Source: an uncultured Porphyromonas sp. (GTDB lineage Bacteria > Bacteroidota > Bacteroidia > Bacteroidales > Porphyromonadaceae). Taken from it: a stretch of DNA of 8,279 bases. Positions within the stretch are counted from its first letter, which is position 1, and each line of letters starts with the position of its first letter. A program made the position numbers and the translations under genes. Where the stretch lies: positions 1-8,279 of the forward strand of contig CAMFNC010000055.1 of assembly GCA_945965245.1 (NCBI GenBank). The letters are read 5' to 3'. The notes beneath the pieces are model-generated. The model was not told where the DNA came from. It saw only the letters and a list, made by a program, of their open reading frames with translations, and ran no database searches. Below are positions 6,386 through 8,279 of this stretch, piece by piece.

Positions 6386-6970
6386 ATGGTTGAGAAACAT
6401 CCGTTAGAACCATTTTTGCCATCGAATGCCAAGTTGCTGATGTTGGGGAGTTTTCCTCCTCCGCAGACACGATGGTCGATGATTTTTTATTACCCTAATT
6501 TTCAAAACGATATGTGGCGGATATTAGGGTATCTTTTCTTTTCCGATAAGCGATACTTCGAAGCTGACCAAGGTACCAGACAGTTTGATTACTATCGGGT
6601 GTCTGAATTTTGCAGTCGGGTGGGGATTGCTATTTCGGATGCGGCTCGTGAGGTTATCCGCCGTGGTGGAAATGCATCGGACAGCTTGTTGGAAGTAGTT
6701 ACTCCCACAGATTTGCAGTCACTTTTCGGTCAAATTCCTCATTGCCGGGCATTGTGCGTTACGGGAGGTAAGGCGGCGGATACCATTGCAGCCATGCTGC
6801 CGGCATTAAAGCCGATACTCAAGAACAAGCAATCGCAATCGGAGTTCGATTTCATGGGTCGCTCTTTTCGATTTTATCGGATGCCCTCTTCTTCACGTGC
6901 TTACCCCAAATCCATCGAATGGAAAGCGGAAGCTTACCGACAGATGTTCGAGGAGTTGCAAATGTTATAA
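6386..6970 (+). CDS. Uracil-DNA glycosylase superfamily protein, hypoxanthine/deoxyinosine glycosylase-like
   Basis: This 194-residue cytoplasmic protein is compact enough to be a single alpha/beta domain. The early segment LLMLGSFPPP (17-26) fits motif 1 of the superfamily in the GSxPG form of family 6 enzymes rather than the GxDPY of classical Ung. The following YYPNFQNDMW (35-44) resembles the YYAHPRNAFW stretch of family 6, placing Asn41 where the catalytic Asn lies in the characterised archaeal enzyme. The late segment MPSSSRAYP (166-174) resembles the PSTSPA motif 2 loop. Such enzymes remove deaminated bases (hypoxanthine, uracil) from DNA in base-excision repair. Substrate here is not determined by sequence, and GSFPPPQTRW departs from the usual motif 1, so the exact family is uncertain. 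The start at 6386 lies 9 bases after the M48 lipoprotein stop, indicating co-transcription although the functions seem unrelated. The segment 80-100 (GIAISDAAREVIRRGGNASD) fits the helical core of the fold. Confidence 0.8.
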   Translation: MVEKHPLEPFLPSNAKLLMLGSFPPPQTRWSMIFYYPNFQNDMWRILGYLFFSDKRYFEADQGTRQFDYYRVSEFCSRVGIAISDAAREVIRRGGNASDSLLEVVTPTDLQSLFGQIPHCRALCVTGGKAADTIAAMLPALKPILKNKQSQSEFDFMGRSFRFYRMPSSSRAYPKSIEWKAEAYRQMFEELQML

Positions 6971-7011
6971 TTAACGATTATTCTATACATATCAAATTCT
7001 TTTCTTATTCA

Positions 7012-8214
7012 ATGAAAAAAATCCTACTCTCTTTCTTTTTATTGTGTGGTGTGGAGCTTCATGTGTATGCCCAGCAGCAATATTATCCTGCCGAAAATGA
7101 GCGGAGCCTTGTGCAGCGTGTGACCAAGTTGGAAAATAAAAGCAACAGACTCAAGGTCTTTCTGAACCTTCAAGGCGGTTTCGACAGTCAATGGAGTTCG
7201 CCAGCCTCGAATAACAGATATAATCATTTTAATGTGCGTCAGCTCCGAATGGAGGCCAAAGGCAATATCAACGAACGCTTTTCTTTCCATTGGCGTCAGC
7301 AGCTCAATCGTCCGAATACACCCGGGATGGACAATCTACCCTCTTCCATAGATATGGCATCCATTGGGGTCAAACTGAACGACCAATGGTCGCTTTTATT
7401 GGGCAAGCAGGCTGCAGCATACGGAGGTATCGAATATGATATGAACCCGATAGAAATCTATGAGTTTAGCGATATGAACTGGTATGTGCCGGCTTGCTTT
7501 ATGACAGGTGCCAACCTCCGCTATCAGATAACCCCCGATCATCAGTTGCAGATGCAGGTGCTGAATGGCTTGAATCATGGTTTCAACAGTGTTTTCAGCG
7601 TGGGCTATGATGCAAGCATCGAACCGTCAAAATTACCCTTGATGTATGCTTTGAATTGGAATGGTAATCTCTTTGACAATCTGCTGCAAACTCGTTGGTC
7701 TGCATCCCTGTTTTCGGAGAGCAACAAGCATAAGCAGCTGTATTTTGCTGCGGGTAATCAGATAAATTTCTCCCGAGAGTTCAATATGTTTGTGGACTTG
7801 ATGTATTCGCGTGATGAATTGGATAGCCGTGGTGTGGTGAGCGGTCTGGTGCAAAAAACCTTCAATCATGCCGATTTCTATTCCATTCCGAATGTAGATT
7901 ACTTCAGTGTGGTGGCCAAAGCCAATTTCCGTTTCCTGCCTCGCTGGAACTGGTTTGTGAAAGGAATGTATGAAACGGCTTCGGTAAGCAAGGCTTCTAC
8001 TCTGAAGGGTAGCGAAATAGCCACTGGAAAGTATTCTACTTCATTGGGATATTACACCGGTCTGGAATACTACCCCATGCAACACAGCAACATGCACTTC
8101 TTCCTGACCTACATCGGACGTAGTCATAAGTATGATGCCAAAGTGCATCATGTGTCTAACTATGATACGAATAGGATATCATTGGGTATCATTTATCAAA
8201 TTCCGGTTTTTTAA
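7012..8214 (+). CDS. Outer-membrane porin, phosphate-selective porin O/P-like beta-barrel
   Basis: A 400-residue exported protein. I chose the ATG at 7012 because it opens a clear signal peptide: MKK, a hydrophobic core, then VYA before QQQ, with predicted cleavage after Ala20. An in-frame ATG at 6919 would add 31 residues, hide the signal and overlap the previous gene by 52 bases. After a short, possibly coiled-coil segment (about 31-47, RSLVQRVTKLENKSNRL), the rest is alternating polar/hydrophobic strands rich in Tyr, Trp and Asn, and the last residue is Phe, all typical of outer-membrane barrels. The region LLLGKQAAAYGGIEYDMNP (128-146) resembles porins of the OprO/OprP type common in Bacteroidales; I recognise the family but cannot assign a substrate. 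The gene starts 41 bases after the glycosylase-like gene and no consensus -7 element is visible in that gap, so it is either read through from upstream or has a non-standard promoter. Confidence 0.83.
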   Translation: MKKILLSFFLLCGVELHVYAQQQYYPAENERSLVQRVTKLENKSNRLKVFLNLQGGFDSQWSSPASNNRYNHFNVRQLRMEAKGNINERFSFHWRQQLNRPNTPGMDNLPSSIDMASIGVKLNDQWSLLLGKQAAAYGGIEYDMNPIEIYEFSDMNWYVPACFMTGANLRYQITPDHQLQMQVLNGLNHGFNSVFSVGYDASIEPSKLPLMYALNWNGNLFDNLLQTRWSASLFSESNKHKQLYFAAGNQINFSREFNMFVDLMYSRDELDSRGVVSGLVQKTFNHADFYSIPNVDYFSVVAKANFRFLPRWNWFVKGMYETASVSKASTLKGSEIATGKYSTSLGYYTGLEYYPMQHSNMHFFLTYIGRSHKYDAKVHHVSNYDTNRISLGIIYQIPVF

Positions 8215-8279
8215 TCTTTTCTAAATTCGGAGCCGGTAGCGCTCCTTCGTATTTCCTCGAAATGGTTCTCTGCAAGCAG
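8215..8279. other. Right-edge intergenic segment with a weak dyad
   Basis: GGAGC (8229-8233) and GCTCC (8241-8245) form a 5-bp dyad with a 7-base loop, followed by only scattered T residues. It could be part of a terminator for the porin gene, but the stem is short and the T tract poor. All three minus-strand frames stay open from the right edge until a stop in or near this segment, so the 3' end of a minus-strand gene is possible but cannot be shown in so few bases. Confidence 0.25.

Noticed and set aside
6919..7011. N-terminal extension of the porin frame to an upstream ATG
   Set aside because: It overlaps the preceding gene by 52 bases and places 31 residues before a clear signal peptide that begins with MKK at 7012.
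8229..8245. Terminator call after the porin gene
   Set aside because: A 5-bp stem without a proper T tract is too weak to call as a terminator; it is recorded only as a weak dyad.
1..8279. Search for CRISPR repeats, insertion-sequence ends, attachment sites, toxin-antitoxin or defence genes
   Set aside because: No regularly spaced direct repeats, transposase frames or flanking inverted repeats were seen. The tRNA gene shows no partial duplicate downstream, so there is no sign of an integrated element.

Overview
The window reads as ordinary chromosomal DNA from a member of the Bacteroidota, most likely order Bacteroidales. Four start regions carry an exact match to the Bacteroides sigma-factor -7 element TAnnTTTG (before the tRNA, tig, rpsA and aspA). 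The translation starts lack Shine-Dalgarno sequences, and the protein variants (trigger factor with an atypical middle domain, six-domain S1, OprO/P-like porin) fit the same group. All recognised genes lie on the + strand. I cannot name the genus from the sequence alone.

Layout. Positions 1-120 hold no gene I can support, only a leader and a candidate promoter. A tRNA-Cys(GCA) at 121-191 has its own intrinsic terminator (208-246). Next come trigger factor (tig, 363-1730) and ribosomal protein S1 (rpsA, 1950-3743). Each has its own candidate promoter and a strong intrinsic terminator (1762-1806 and 3788-3823), so each is probably a single-gene unit. Aspartate ammonia-lyase (aspA, 3974-5404) follows with its own -7 element. 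Behind it, with no convincing terminator in between, are an M48-family metallopeptidase lipoprotein (5462-6376), a uracil-DNA-glycosylase-superfamily protein resembling the hypoxanthine/deoxyinosine glycosylases (6386-6970), and an outer-membrane porin-like beta-barrel protein (7012-8214). The last 65 bases hold a weak dyad and no assignable gene.

Function. The left half serves protein synthesis: a tRNA, the ribosome-bound chaperone that meets nascent chains, and the ribosomal protein that captures mRNA. The right half combines fumarate-yielding amino-acid catabolism (aspartase feeds fumarate respiration in many anaerobic Bacteroidales), envelope proteolysis, base-excision repair and outer-membrane transport. 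These four do not form an obvious pathway.

I found no mobile element, CRISPR array, toxin-antitoxin pair, defence system or other candidate novel system. The most interesting items are two adjacent dyads over the tig promoter and transcript start, an operator-like palindrome in the aspA leader, the glycosylase-like gene tightly coupled to the M48 lipoprotein, and a trigger-factor middle domain that seems to have lost its prolyl-isomerase signature.
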